Below are positions 8,625 through 17,132 of a stretch of 64,000 nt of DNA, in pieces. How positions within the stretch are numbered: the stretch's first letter is position 1; the number at the start of each line of letters is the position of its first letter. The stretch comes from Moorena sp. SIOASIH (GTDB lineage: Bacteria > Cyanobacteriota > Cyanobacteriia > Cyanobacteriales > Coleofasciculaceae). The position numbers and the translations under genes were made by a program. Location of the stretch: NCBI RefSeq assembly GCF_010671925.1, contig NZ_JAAHIH010000001.1:186001-250000 (forward strand), given 5' to 3'. The notes beneath the pieces were generated by a model, which saw only the letters and a program-made list of their open reading frames with translations, ran no database searches and was not told the DNA's origin.

Positions 8625-9365
8625 TCAAGAAATAGTCGTGATTGCCCGACCAATATTAATTTGCAGGCCATCTAAGGATTCTTGGCTTTGGATAATACCA
8701 ATCAGTTGCTCAGAACCGTTACCATCAAAACCGTCAGCATCAAAGAAGATTCCTAGACCGGAAACGCCATTAAGAAGCTCAACATCTTCTAAGGTATACT
8801 CTATGGCTCCTTTGAGCTGGATAACATCTTTACCAGGTTCAAAGTCAGTAATTAAAGCGTAGCTTGGAGGGGGTTCTGTGGGAGGGGGCTGAATGATGAA
8901 TCGAACTTGACTATCATCATAATAAACTGTCTGAGTATCTCCGAGAACGAAGGTATCTCTGCCTGAACCACCAGTCAGGGTATCCCTCTCCAACTGACCA
9001 GGTTGTTCGTCAAAGATATCCACACCAACTAAGGTATCATTGCCACTGCCACCGTTGAGGGTATCTTTGCCAAAGCTACCCATTAAGTTATCGTTGCCAC
9101 TCCCCCCAAACAGTTTGTCATTGCCAGTATCGCCATCAAGAGTATCATCGCCCTGGTGCCCAAACAGGAAATCATCATCTCCGCCACCGTTGAGGGAATC
9201 GTGACCTAGTCCGCCCAAGAGTACGTCCGAATCATCCCCTCCATTTAGGGTATCATCACCCCTGTTACCGATCAGTAAGTCTCTGCCATCAAAACCATTA
9301 ATCTCATCGTCAAACCGAGTACCAACGAGAGTATTATTCCCCTGATCACCGTTGATAACTGCCAT
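8625..9365 (-). CDS. RTX (hemolysin-type) calcium-binding protein, 246 aa
   Basis: From about residue 5 to 150 the protein is built of nonapeptide RTX repeats (GGxGxDxLx), for example GGSGNDTLVG and GGLGHDSLNG, which fold as a calcium-bound parallel beta roll. The C-terminal 90 residues form a small domain typical of cyanobacterial RTX proteins (DFEPGKDVIQLKG). Such proteins leave the cell through type I secretion with a C-terminal signal, but no secretion genes are in the window. The start is the ATG at 9365, because AAGGAGAAATTAAC precedes it, rather than an in-frame ATG nine codons upstream that has no such site. No catalytic domain is visible, so a surface or matrix role is likely. Confidence 0.85.
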   Translation of the reverse strand: MAVINGDQGNNTLVGTRFDDEINGFDGRDLLIGNRGDDTLNGGDDSDVLLGGLGHDSLNGGGDDDFLFGHQGDDTLDGDTGNDKLFGGSGNDNLMGSFGKDTLNGGSGNDTLVGVDIFDEQPGQLERDTLTGGSGRDTFVLGDTQTVYYDDSQVRFIIQPPPTEPPPSYALITDFEPGKDVIQLKGAIEYTLEDVELLNGVSGLGIFFDADGFDGNGSEQLIGIIQSQESLDGLQINIGRAITTIS

Positions 9366-9698
9366 GTTAATTTCTCCTTGTGTTTTTCCCATTGGGAATC
9401 AAGCCTTCTATAGTTATTACAGACGATTTATCTCTAGTTGTATTGCCACATTGGCTGAAATTGAGGGTCTAGGGTGAATGGGTTAATCAGGGAGTAGGGA
9501 GTAGGGAGTAGGGAGTAGGGAGTAGGGAGTAGGGAGTAGGGAATATGGCATCAAAAATTCTCACAATTACGACACAGATTGCTATAGCAACCCACTGGGC
9601 AAAAGCAACTTCAGGATGAAAGAAACTAGTTAGTTCTTGGAAGGAGTATATATGCTCAGCAGAAGTTTTGTTTCTTAGAAGGTTCCAAGGACTAGTCA
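9366..9698. repeat. Spacer with GGGAGTA array and a repeat-fused ORF
   Basis: Positions 9488-9541 are tandem GGGAGTA units. The flank at 9542-9595 (ATATGGCATCAAAAATTCTC, then TTGCTATAGC) matches the flank of the array at 700-727. An ORF starting in the TAATG overlap after the gene at 9699-9926 reads into this flank and array. It is discussed there. Confidence 0.6.
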
Positions 9699-9926
9699 TT
9701 ACCAATTCAAGCCAAGTTTCTTAGCTACTTCCTCTGCAGGAATACCAGGCTCTCCAATTTGAGTGCGGTGCACCGAATCAATCAACTCCTGCACAACCTC
9801 AGGTCTTAGTTGTTTATTTTTATCAGGATCGCTCAACAGTGCTTCTATAGTTTCAGTGACTGTTTCTTGGATGACAACCTTAAACTCTTCAATAGTCAAG
9901 TCTTTAACTTGCATGGTCTTTACCAT
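9699..9926 (-). CDS. Antitoxin-like small protein, 75 aa
   Basis: Starts VKTMQVKDLTIEEFKVVIQ and continues as amphipathic helix with many Glu, Val and Thr. It ends with IPAEEVAKKLGLNW. Size and composition resemble the small cyanobacterial antitoxins or addiction-module proteins with a VKDLT(IV)EE-type N-terminus. The stop overlaps a second start (TAATG), which is the usual antitoxin-toxin layout. However, the downstream frame (from 9703 down to 9487) has about 35 unique residues, starting MTSPWNLLRNKT, and then runs into a dispersed repeat and tandem array. If it was a toxin it is truncated. I start at the ATG at 9926. A second ATG at 9914 is also possible. Confidence 0.55.
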   Translation of the reverse strand: MVKTMQVKDLTIEEFKVVIQETVTETIEALLSDPDKNKQLRPEVVQELIDSVHRTQIGEPGIPAEEVAKKLGLNW

Positions 9927-10493
9927 CACATATTTACTCTATATTATAGCATTTTTTATAGGAGATTGTCTTTCAGCAGTTTCTCGAATGGAGACAATTT
10001 GCTACCCAAAGTATAGCCCAGTTTTTAATCCCTGCACTGCCTAACTTGTGCTGCACTTTAGGGACCGACCATCCCTTGGGCTTTTCCAAGAGATCCTTGC
10101 CGACGTAAACTGAGTCGTTAGCGCTGCATCTGTTAACTATAAGTATGATCAACGCTATAAATCGGCTTTAATGGATTTACAAAACTAGTAAATTAACGTT
10201 GCACACTATTGAATTTATACTAATTATTTTATAATGTAATTTGTAAATTACTGTTTGTTTTACCCTTTAACTGAAGTTAATTAAAACCTACATAAACAAC
10301 TGTAAAAAAAACAATTAGTTTTTTTCTAAAAAACCTAATTTGACCTAAACTTTAAATTATACCAAAAATTAAATAAAGCAATTTGTGTGATTTTTGATAA
10401 AGTAATTATAAGAGCCGACATAAATCAACTAAATTACCTAAACTCTCAACCGTACACTGTCAACGGTCAACAAATAGCAACTGAATCGAATCT
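9927..10493. other. AT-rich region upstream of metH
   Basis: No gene, riboswitch or repeat can be supported. Positions 10180-10450 are strongly AT-rich with several poly-A and poly-T runs, and presumably contain the metH promoter. A minus-strand frame at about 10000-10165 (VYVGKDLLEKPKGW) has no good start or site, and I leave it out. No cobalamin or SAH/SAM riboswitch signature was recognised, but this was by eye only. Confidence 0.4.
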
Positions 10494-13400
10494 ATGAATA
10501 GCCCTTTTCTCAATCACCTCCATAGCCCAAAGCGCCCGGTTATCGTATTTGATGGAGCAACTGGAACGTCTCTCCAAACCCAAAACCTCACTGCTGAAGA
10601 CTTTGGTGGACCTGAGTACGAGGGATGTAATGAGTACCTAGTCCATACTAAACCAGAAGCAGTGGAAAAGGTACATCGGGGCTTCCTGGAGGTGGGAGCA
10701 GATGTGATTGAAACGGATACCTTTGGGGGTACCTCGATTGTACTGGCAGAATATGATCTAGCTGACCAAGCCTATTACCTCAATAAAGCTGCTGCAGAAC
10801 TAGCGAAACGGATGGCAGCGGAATACTCCACTCCAGAAAAACCTAGGTTTGTGGCAGGGTCGATGGGTCCTGGTACTAAACTCCCTACCCTGGGACATAT
10901 TGATTTTGATACCTTGAAGAACGCCTATGTGGAACAAGCCTTAGGGTTGTATGATGGCGGTGCTGATTTGCTGATTGTGGAAACTTGTCAGGATGTGCTG
11001 CAAATTAAGGCAGCCCTGAATGCCATAGAAGAGGTATTTGAACAAAAAGGGGCAAGACTCCCGCTGATGGTGTCGATCACTATGGAAGTGATGGGTACTA
11101 TGCTGGTGGGGTCAGAAATTAATGCGGCGCTAACGATTTTAGAGCCTTACGAGATTGATATCCTTGGTCTTAACTGTGCCACTGGGCCAGAGCAAATGAA
11201 GGAACATATCAAATACTTGTCTGAATGTTCCCCATTTGTGGTTTCTTGTATCCCTAATGCTGGATTACCGGAAAATGTCGGAGGGCATGCTCACTACAGG
11301 CTTACTCCCATGGAACTGCGGATGGCACTGATGCATTTTGTAGAGGATTTGGGAGTACAAGTTATTGGTGGCTGTTGCGGTACTAGGCCAGCTCATATTG
11401 AACAGTTAGCGGAGCTTTCCAAAACCCTGACCCCGAAGGAGCGACATCCTAAGCATGAACCGTCAGCAGCATCGATTTACAGCTCCCAGCCTTATGAGCA
11501 AGATAATTCTTTCCTAATTGTTGGTGAACGGCTCAATGCTAGTGGTTCTAAAAAGTGCCGCACCATGCTCAACGCAGAAGATTGGGATGGATTGGTATCT
11601 TTGGCTAAATCCCAAATTAGGGAAGGGGCTAACGTCCTAGATGTTAACGTGGACTATGTGGGACGGGATGGAGTTCGGGATATGAACGAATTGGCCTCCC
11701 GTTTAGTCACAAATTCCACCTTACCCCTGATGCTGGACTCCACGGAATGGGAAAAGATGGAGGCTGGCTTAAAGGTAGTTGGGGGTAAGTCTATCCTGAA
11801 CTCCACTAACTACGAAGATGGGGAACCTAGGTTCTATAAGGTACTGGAGTTAGCTAAAATCTATGGCGCGGGAGTGGTAATTGGTACTATCGATGAAGAT
11901 GGTATGGCCCGGACAGCGGATAAAAAGTTTGAAATTGCTAAACGTGCTTATAACGATGCGATCGCATATGGGATCCCAGCTCATGAACTCTTCTTTGATA
12001 CTCTAGCGTTACCAATTTCCACAGGAATTGAGGAAGACCGGGAAAACGGCAAAGGGACAATCGAATCCATTCGTCGGATTCGGGAAGAATTGCCTGGGTG
12101 TCATGTTATCCTAGGGGTTTCTAATATTTCCTTTGGACTAAACCCAGCAGCACGAATTGTGCTTAATTCCATGTTCTTGCACGAAGCAATGCAAGTGGGG
12201 ATGGATGCAGCCATTGTTAGTGCTAGTAAGATTTTACCCTTAGCCAAGATTGAGCCAGAGCATCAAGAGGTTTGTCGAAAACTGATTTATGATCAGCGGG
12301 AGTTTGATGGGGATGTGTGTACCTATGACCCCTTGGCCGAGCTGACTACCCTGTTTGAAGGGAAAACTACAAAACGCGATCGCTCCCAGGATGAAAACCT
12401 ATCGGTAGAAGAGCGGCTCAAGCGTCATATTATTGATGGGGAACGGATTGGTTTAGAAGAACAACTGGAGAAAGCCCGAGAAAAATATCCTCCCCTGGAA
12501 ATTATCAATACCTTTTTGCTGGACGGTATGAAAGTGGTAGGGGAACTATTTGGTTCTGGGCAAATGCAGCTGCCGTTTGTATTACAATCCGCTCAGACCA
12601 TGAAGGCAGCAGTGGCCTATTTAGAGCCATATATGGAAAAATCCGAAGCAGGTAAGAATGCTAAAGGTACCTTTGTAATTGCTACGGTGAAAGGAGATGT
12701 TCACGATATTGGCAAGAATTTAGTAGATATCATCTTGTCCAACAATGGCTACGAAGTGATTAACTTGGGGATTAAACAGCCAGTGGACAATATTATTGAT
12801 GCTTATGAAAAGCACAATGCGGACTGTATTGCCATGAGTGGACTACTGGTGAAGTCTACCGCTTTTATGAAGGATAATTTGGCAACCTTTAATGAGCGGG
12901 GAATTACGGTACCAGTTATTCTAGGGGGTGCCGCCCTAACACCAAAGTTTGTCCATAAGGACTGCCAGAATACCTACAATGGTCAGGTGGTTTATGGTAA
13001 AGATGCCTTTTCTGACCTTCATTTCATGGATAAGTTAATGCCAGCAAAATCAGCTGGTAACTGGGATGATATCAAAGGGTTTATCGATGAGCTAGAGAAT
13101 GGTTTAGCAGTTGAAGAGTCTTCCGAATTGAAAGTTGACAAGTTGCAGGAGAATGGTTCACAAGACAACTCTCAACCAGCAACTCCCCCTTCAACTCCCC
13201 TAGATACTAATCGTTCGGAAGGGGTAACCTTGGATATTGAGCGTCCAACACCGCCATTCTGGGGAACCAAGATACTCCAGCCAGAAGATATTTCCTTCGA
13301 GGAAGTCTTGTGGTATCTCGATTTGCAGGCGTTGATTGCTGGACAATGGCAGTTTCGGAAGCCAAAGGACCAGTCGAGGGAGGAGTATAATCAGTTTTTG

Positions 13401-14084
13401 AAGGAAAAGGTTGACCCAATTCTGGCGAAATGGAAGGAAAAAACTCTTGCTGAGAACTTGTTACATCCCCAGGTAGTCTATGGATATTTTCCCTGTTTAG
13501 CTGAGGGGAATTCCTTGATAATTTATGATGCCCAAGGGATGAATCCCGAAGGCGCTAAAGACTCGAAGGAATTGCAAGAGGTGGCACGATTTGAGTTTCC
13601 TCGGCAACGGTCTGGTAAGCGTTTGTGTATTGCGGATTTCTTTTTACCGAAGGAGTTGGCAGAAGCTGGTCAATTCGATGTTTTCCCAATGCAGGCGGTA
13701 ACTGTAGGGGATATTGCCACAGAGTACGCTAAGGAATTATTTGATGGTGATCAATATACGGATTATTTGTATTACCACGGATTGGCGGTACAAATGGCTG
13801 AAGCCTTGGCGGAGTGGACTCATGCTCGGATTCGTCGGGAGTTAGGGTTCGCAGATCAAGAACCCGATACTATTCGGGATGTGTTGGCTCAGCGCTATCA
13901 GGGTTCACGGTATAGTTTTGGCTATCCCGCTTGTCCAAATCTCCAGGATCAGTACAAGCAGTTGGATTTGTTGGAATGCGATCGCATTAAGTTATACATG
14001 GATGAGAGTGAGCAGTTGTATCCAGAGCAATCTACCACAGCAATTGTCACTTACCACCCCATCGCTAGATATTTTACTGCTTGA
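10494..14084 (+). CDS. metH: Cobalamin-dependent methionine synthase, 1196 aa
   Basis: Transfers a methyl group from 5-methyltetrahydrofolate to homocysteine through enzyme-bound methylcobalamin. The domain order is complete and length is close to the 1227 residues of E. coli MetH. The homocysteine barrel (residues 1-330) has zinc ligands in GLNCATG and GGCCGTRP. The pterin-binding barrel runs from about 345 to 610 ([14 protein letters not shown]). The helical cap and B12-binding Rossmann domain run from about 640 to 880, with the lower-ligand motif GDVHDIGKN. The C-terminal SAM-reactivation domain (about 965-1196) contains [10 protein letters not shown] and [11 protein letters not shown] less conserved Ser/Thr/Pro-rich linker (about 875-925) joins the last two. 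Its coenzyme fits the corrin genes cbiC and cbiET only 3-5 kb away, although these are on the other strand. Confidence 0.97.
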   Translation: MNSPFLNHLHSPKRPVIVFDGATGTSLQTQNLTAEDFGGPEYEGCNEYLVHTKPEAVEKVHRGFLEVGADVIETDTFGGTSIVLAEYDLADQAYYLNKAAAELAKRMAAEYSTPEKPRFVAGSMGPGTKLPTLGHIDFDTLKNAYVEQALGLYDGGADLLIVETCQDVLQIKAALNAIEEVFEQKGARLPLMVSITMEVMGTMLVGSEINAALTILEPYEIDILGLNCATGPEQMKEHIKYLSECSPFVVSCIPNAGLPENVGGHAHYRLTPMELRMALMHFVEDLGVQVIGGCCGTRPAHIEQLAELSKTLTPKERHPKHEPSAASIYSSQPYEQDNSFLIVGERLNASGSKKCRTMLNAEDWDGLVSLAKSQIREGANVLDVNVDYVGRDGVRDMNELASRLVTNSTLPLMLDSTEWEKMEAGLKVVGGKSILNSTNYEDGEPRFYKVLELAKIYGAGVVIGTIDEDGMARTADKKFEIAKRAYNDAIAYGIPAHELFFDTLALPISTGIEEDRENGKGTIESIRRIREELPGCHVILGVSNISFGLNPAARIVLNSMFLHEAMQVGMDAAIVSASKILPLAKIEPEHQEVCRKLIYDQREFDGDVCTYDPLAELTTLFEGKTTKRDRSQDENLSVEERLKRHIIDGERIGLEEQLEKAREKYPPLEIINTFLLDGMKVVGELFGSGQMQLPFVLQSAQTMKAAVAYLEPYMEKSEAGKNAKGTFVIATVKGDVHDIGKNLVDIILSNNGYEVINLGIKQPVDNIIDAYEKHNADCIAMSGLLVKSTAFMKDNLATFNERGITVPVILGGAALTPKFVHKDCQNTYNGQVVYGKDAFSDLHFMDKLMPAKSAGNWDDIKGFIDELENGLAVEESSELKVDKLQENGSQDNSQPATPPSTPLDTNRSEGVTLDIERPTPPFWGTKILQPEDISFEEVLWYLDLQALIAGQWQFRKPKDQSREEYNQFLKEKVDPILAKWKEKTLAENLLHPQVVYGYFPCLAEGNSLIIYDAQGMNPEGAKDSKELQEVARFEFPRQRSGKRLCIADFFLPKELAEAGQFDVFPMQAVTVGDIATEYAKELFDGDQYTDYLYYHGLAVQMAEALAEWTHARIRRELGFADQEPDTIRDVLAQRYQGSRYSFGYPACPNLQDQYKQLDLLECDRIKLYMDESEQLYPEQSTTAIVTYHPIARYFTA

Positions 14085-14160
14085 TTGGTCAGCTTTTTGA
14101 GAATTGACTCTTGTTCCCCCCAAAGTTGGGGGGCTAGGGGGGCAAAATTCAGTTGAGCTA

Positions 14161-14194
14161 GCAAGATTTCAGTTAATTAAAGCTGGAATCTTGC
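14161..14194 (+). terminator. Candidate metH terminator hairpin
   Basis: GCAAGATTTCAG pairs with CTGGAATCTTGC (12 bp, one G-U), 77 bases after the metH stop, followed by a moderately T-rich stretch. A nearer palindrome CCCCCCAAAGTTGGGGGG (14116-14133) belongs to a dispersed family. Confidence 0.45.
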
Positions 14195-14212
14195 ATCATT
14201 GTTATTAATCTT

Positions 14213-14272
14213 AGGGTGGGGAGTGTTTATCAAGGTGCAAAGCCCAGCTTGATAAACACTGCCCACCCTACA
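14213..14272. repeat. Dispersed inverted repeat (AGGGTGGG...CCCACCCT)
   Basis: Arms TTAGGGTGGGGAGTGTTTATCA and its near complement flank a short loop (the arms are given here only in part: TAGGGTGGGGAGTGTTTATC). The same design, with arms GTAGGGTGGGCAGTG, occurs at 27341-27410. Confidence 0.65.
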
Positions 14273-14407
14273 TAAACTGGTAACAGACTCGGAAAAATTT
14301 CCACCGATTTAATATTTACTCCTTATAATATATAATTATAAATTAGGTAAAACTAAAAAACGAAAAAGTCATCGAACGTCGATGATCATAACCTTTGGTA
14401 ACGTGGG

Positions 14408-14911
14408 ATGAGTGGTCAAGATAAAAGTCATAGGATACAGATAATTGTCGCTGTAATTACCCTGGTTGGTGCACTGGGGGCAGCTGTGATCGCGAATTGG
14501 CATAATTTGTTTCCTCCGGAGAGAATCGATTCTCAAAATTTTGGCCCAGAAAAAGTAAGTTGTAATGGCAGTGGCCAAGTATGCAGTAACCGCCTCGCAA
14601 TAGATGTAACAACGCGCGGTGTCTTAAAAGTTAAGTATGTCGTCCCCCCTACTCATTGCAGCCCAATTAAAATCCATTTCTACCTTGACGGTGAGCCTGT
14701 TCGTTCTACAGGTACCCTTGGGTGGAAGGGCGCATCTGGCAAATTCAGTAGCCTTCCCTTGACCTCAGGTCAAATCGATCTCGGCCCTGTTTCCTCAGGA
14801 AATCATTCCATTAGTTTAGAGGCAGAAGGGGAAGCTGCAGGTTGTAATCGTGGACAGCTAAATTCTTGGTTAGCGAATCTACAGGTCTGGACATCAGTTT
14901 TGGATAAGTAG
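14408..14911 (+). CDS. Membrane-anchored protein with extracytoplasmic domain, 167 aa
   Basis: Residues 10-28 form one transmembrane helix (IIVAVITLVGALGAAVIA) after a short positive N-terminus, so the remainder should lie outside the cytoplasmic membrane. The rest is rich in Gly, Ser and beta-forming residues. It carries four spaced cysteines (SCNGSGQVCSN, THCSPIK, AAGCNRG) that could form two disulfides, as expected in the periplasm. I do not recognise the family. It stands alone between two dispersed repeats, 323 bp after metH. Confidence 0.65.
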   Translation: MSGQDKSHRIQIIVAVITLVGALGAAVIANWHNLFPPERIDSQNFGPEKVSCNGSGQVCSNRLAIDVTTRGVLKVKYVVPPTHCSPIKIHFYLDGEPVRSTGTLGWKGASGKFSSLPLTSGQIDLGPVSSGNHSISLEAEGEAAGCNRGQLNSWLANLQVWTSVLDK

Positions 14912-14915
14912 TTCC

Positions 14916-14985
14916 GTAGGGTGCGTTAGGGGAGCCCTCATTTTCTCGGTAGCCAGAGTTGGGACAGTCCGCCCCGTAACGCACC
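14916..14985. repeat. Dispersed GGTGCGTTA...TAACGCACC inverted repeat
   Basis: GGTGCGTTA at 14920-14928 pairs with TAACGCACC at 14977-14985. Related pieces occur at 31590, 35218, 49032 and 57033. Confidence 0.65.
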
Positions 14986-15045
14986 ATTGTTGCGTCAAAA
15001 AATAAAAATGAGATCCACCCGAAAGTGCCAACCCTTTAATCTTTT

Positions 15046-15222
15046 GTGTGGTTTGATTGCCTATTGCTACTAGCGGCAATCCAGTTTTGGGACGAAGATC
15101 ATTCTGAGATAGAAGACCGATTTTTACTGATCGTTCATTGTTACCGAGAGCAGGAATCAGTAATCAGAATCATTTCAGCTCGCAAAGCCACTAAAAATGA
15201 AAGTCAATACTATAGAGTATAA
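15046..15222 (+). pseudogene. brnT: Remnant of a BrnT-type toxin gene
   Basis: The frame reads AAIQFWDEDHSEIEDRFLLI, then HCYREQESVIRIISARKATK and a TAA at 15220. This is the C-terminal half of the BrnT ribonuclease toxin, whose hallmark is the RIISARKAT motif. The N-terminal part with the WD-xxK and KHGVSF motifs is missing, as is the usual GxSxxGR segment between DRF and LLIV. The copy is internally deleted and cannot be a normal toxin. The antitoxin start follows 4 bases after the stop, which is the normal BrnT-BrnA order. Confidence 0.75.
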
Positions 15223-15226
15223 AACA

Positions 15227-15294
15227 ATGAAACCAGAATATGACCTTGCCAACATGAAAAGCCGCCCCAATCCTTATGCCAAGAAATTGAACAA
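15227..15294 (+). pseudogene. brnA: 5' part of a BrnA-type antitoxin gene, split by an IS605-type element
   Basis: Reads MKPEYDLANMKSRPNPYAKK, which is the typical BrnA N-terminus with the MKSRxNPYAxxL motif, and then enters the transposon end. Its continuation is at 17046-17123. The exact breakpoint is uncertain by a few bases. Confidence 0.8.
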
Positions 15295-15309
15295 AATTTG
15301 TGACGCATT

Positions 15310-15332
15310 CCCCCACTTCGTTCAAGTGGGGG
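15310..15332. repeat. Left-end hairpin of the IS605-type element
   Basis: Perfect 9-bp stem with loop CGTTC. It uses the same CCCCCAC core as the right-end hairpin. Confidence 0.75.
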
Positions 15333-15651
15333 TCAAGGAACAACTTATCATTAATCGTCATCTCCCTGATTGTTGTGCTTATTGATACATCTGGTGCCAA
15401 ATCTATCAGTAACAGTAATTGGATGTGGTCATTTTTAACTAAGTCAGCTTTCGCTTCTTTAAGTATGCAGCGGTGTTTTTGACATATGCCATTGATTATA
15501 TCGATTATGTCTAACTCGCTTATCACCAGATCTCACCGGATAACGAGACTTCGTGACCAACACTATAGCTATCTCAATAGAGCCCACCCTATGGGCAGGC
15601 ATACCACCAGACGGCTTGAAACCACAATAGTCGATGTTCTATACTCTAAGA

Positions 15652-17028
15652 ATGATAGCAAAGAAGTCACAGAAAATTATTCGCACCGATCAGTGGAGTC
15701 TTAAGCCAAGTGCCCCTCAGCAATTAATGTTTGCTGAGACAATCTCTGTTTATCAACGTGCCTGTAAGTTTTTGACTTCAATCCTATTTACCCATTGGGA
15801 TACAATCGGTTCTTTAGATACAAAAGAAGCCGTTACAGCCGTAGAACGGCTAATGCACCAAACCAAGAAAAACCCTAACCCTAAGTATAAAATATTTAAT
15901 CGAGTATTTTATAAATTGCCGTCTTATTATCGTCGTGCTGCTATCGCTTTTTCCTTGGGGCAAGTTAGCAGCTTTGTAACGAGATATAGAGACTGGCAAT
16001 GTGGACAGTCACGGAAGAGACGGGATGCTAAGCCACCATTACTGACGATGGGAGCTAACTGTTATCCAGCGCTTTATCAAGGTCAATGTTATCGGTTAGA
16101 TTCCCTCGAAGAAATTCAAATCAAAGTATTAAACGGGAAAAATTGGGTATGGACAACGGTTGGGATCGTTTCAACTCGGAATCGACATACTATTCCAGCT
16201 AACAAACAGCTGTCACCGTCGCTGATTCAACGCAATGGGAAAGCGTGGTTATCGGTTCCGTTTCATTGTAAACCTGATCATAAAAAAGAAGTTAATCGTG
16301 TAGTAGGAGTAGATCTAGGAATTAATAAAACTGCTGTTATTTCAGTCGTTGAGTCCGATGGCACTGTAATTTATCGTGAATTTATTCACCCAGGAAGAGA
16401 CATAGACCGTCGTGATAAGAAGCTGAAATCAGTCTCAATAAAAGCCTCGAAAACGATGGGTAAAGGCGGAAGGTTACACAAAGGTTTTTGCCGGAATACT
16501 TATCGGAAATGTCGCCACATTAACCGTCAAATAGCGCAGATAGTCTCTAAGGGGATTGTTGAGATCAGCATTGAGTATAATGTTTCGGTTATCGCTTTTG
16601 AATATCTAAAAAACTGGAAGCCCAAAGGTGGGAAGAAGAAATCTAATCTTAAACAGCGTTTCCACGGTTGGTTAAAGTCTATAATTCGAGAATTAACCGA
16701 AATGAAATGGATAGAATCTGGCGGTAAGATTCATGATGTAGTTGCCCGAGGAACATCTAGTAACGCTTATGACGGTAGTGGAACAGTTTGGCGTGATCGG
16801 AAAAATTACGCTCTAGCTAGGTTCAGTAACGGTAAACGATACAACGCTGATTTAAGCGCTAGTTACAACATTGCAGCTAGAGCTATTCAAGAACTCACTC
16901 GCAGAAATGACAGTGAGAACCGTAGTAGCAAAAGTTCTACTCGGTTGCCTAGAAGTCGGGCAGTCTTATGTGATCTATGGGTAACCTCAAACGATAGCAT
17001 AGGACACCCCCACCTCAAGCAAAGCTAG
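15652..17028 (+). CDS. tnpB: TnpB RNA-guided nuclease-like protein, 458 aa
   Basis: A TnpB/IS1341-type protein. The RuvC acidic residues are all visible: Asp in GVDLGINKTA (about residue 219), Glu in IAFEYLKNW (about 315) and Asp in NADLSASYNIAA (about 399). The usual four-cysteine zinc finger before the last Asp is absent. This segment instead reads GTSSNAYDGSGTVWRDRK, a finger-less variant found in some cyanobacterial TnpB. I start at the ATG at 15652 (MIAKKSQKII). An ATG six codons upstream is also in frame. The stop codon lies inside the right-end hairpin. TnpB proteins cut DNA with a guide RNA copied from the 3' end of the element and so help keep the transposon. Confidence 0.9.
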   Translation: MIAKKSQKIIRTDQWSLKPSAPQQLMFAETISVYQRACKFLTSILFTHWDTIGSLDTKEAVTAVERLMHQTKKNPNPKYKIFNRVFYKLPSYYRRAAIAFSLGQVSSFVTRYRDWQCGQSRKRRDAKPPLLTMGANCYPALYQGQCYRLDSLEEIQIKVLNGKNWVWTTVGIVSTRNRHTIPANKQLSPSLIQRNGKAWLSVPFHCKPDHKKEVNRVVGVDLGINKTAVISVVESDGTVIYREFIHPGRDIDRRDKKLKSVSIKASKTMGKGGRLHKGFCRNTYRKCRHINRQIAQIVSKGIVEISIEYNVSVIAFEYLKNWKPKGGKKKSNLKQRFHGWLKSIIRELTEMKWIESGGKIHDVVARGTSSNAYDGSGTVWRDRKNYALARFSNGKRYNADLSASYNIAARAIQELTRRNDSENRSSKSSTRLPRSRAVLCDLWVTSNDSIGHPHLKQS

Positions 17029-17036
17029 GTGGGGGT
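17006..17036. repeat. Right-end hairpin of the IS605-type element
   Basis: 10-bp stem ACCCCCACCT/AGGTGGGGGT overlapping the last codons of tnpB. Confidence 0.75.
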
Positions 17037-17045
17037 GGCTTCATG

Positions 17046-17123
17046 CAACCAGTAACTTTGCCTGTGAGGATTGATGTAATAGAATATTTTGAAACCAAGG
17101 CGCAAGAAAAAGGAATTTATTAA
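17046..17123 (+). pseudogene. brnA: 3' part of the split brnA antitoxin gene
   Basis: Resumes as PVTLPVRIDVIEYFETKAQE and ends at TAA. This is the BrnA ribbon-helix-helix DNA-binding part, with its VRID.VI.YF core. Joined to 15227-15294 it gives a near-normal antitoxin that ends early at KGIY. Its stop lies 9 bp from the end of cbiET on the opposite strand. Confidence 0.75.
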
Positions 17124-17132
17124 CTCTCAAAC

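Larger units (their letters stand above)
15295..17045 (+). mobile_element. IS200/IS605-family element with tnpB only, inserted in brnA
   Basis: Both ends carry subterminal hairpins instead of inverted repeats: CCCCCACTT/AAGTGGGGG (15310-15332) and ACCCCCACCT/AGGTGGGGGT (17006-17036). There is no target duplication, and brnA continues in frame on the two sides. These are the marks of single-strand HUH-type transposition. No tnpA is present, so the element is of the tnpB-only (IS1341) kind and must be mobilised in trans. The roughly 120 bases before the right hairpin are the expected place for a guide (omega) RNA. Confidence 0.8.

Noticed and set aside
9990..10170. Minus-strand frame VYVGKDLLEKPKGWSVPKVQ
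   Set aside because: Looks somewhat protein-like but has no good start or ribosome site and no family that I can name.
9927..10493. Cobalamin or S-adenosylhomocysteine riboswitch upstream of metH
   Set aside because: No conserved riboswitch core was recognised in the AT-rich leader. A covariance search would be needed to settle it.
15191..15526. 111-residue minus-strand frame near the left end of the IS605-type element, considered as TnpA
   Set aside because: It has no HUH or catalytic Tyr motif, and it overlaps the antisense of brnT and brnA remnants.
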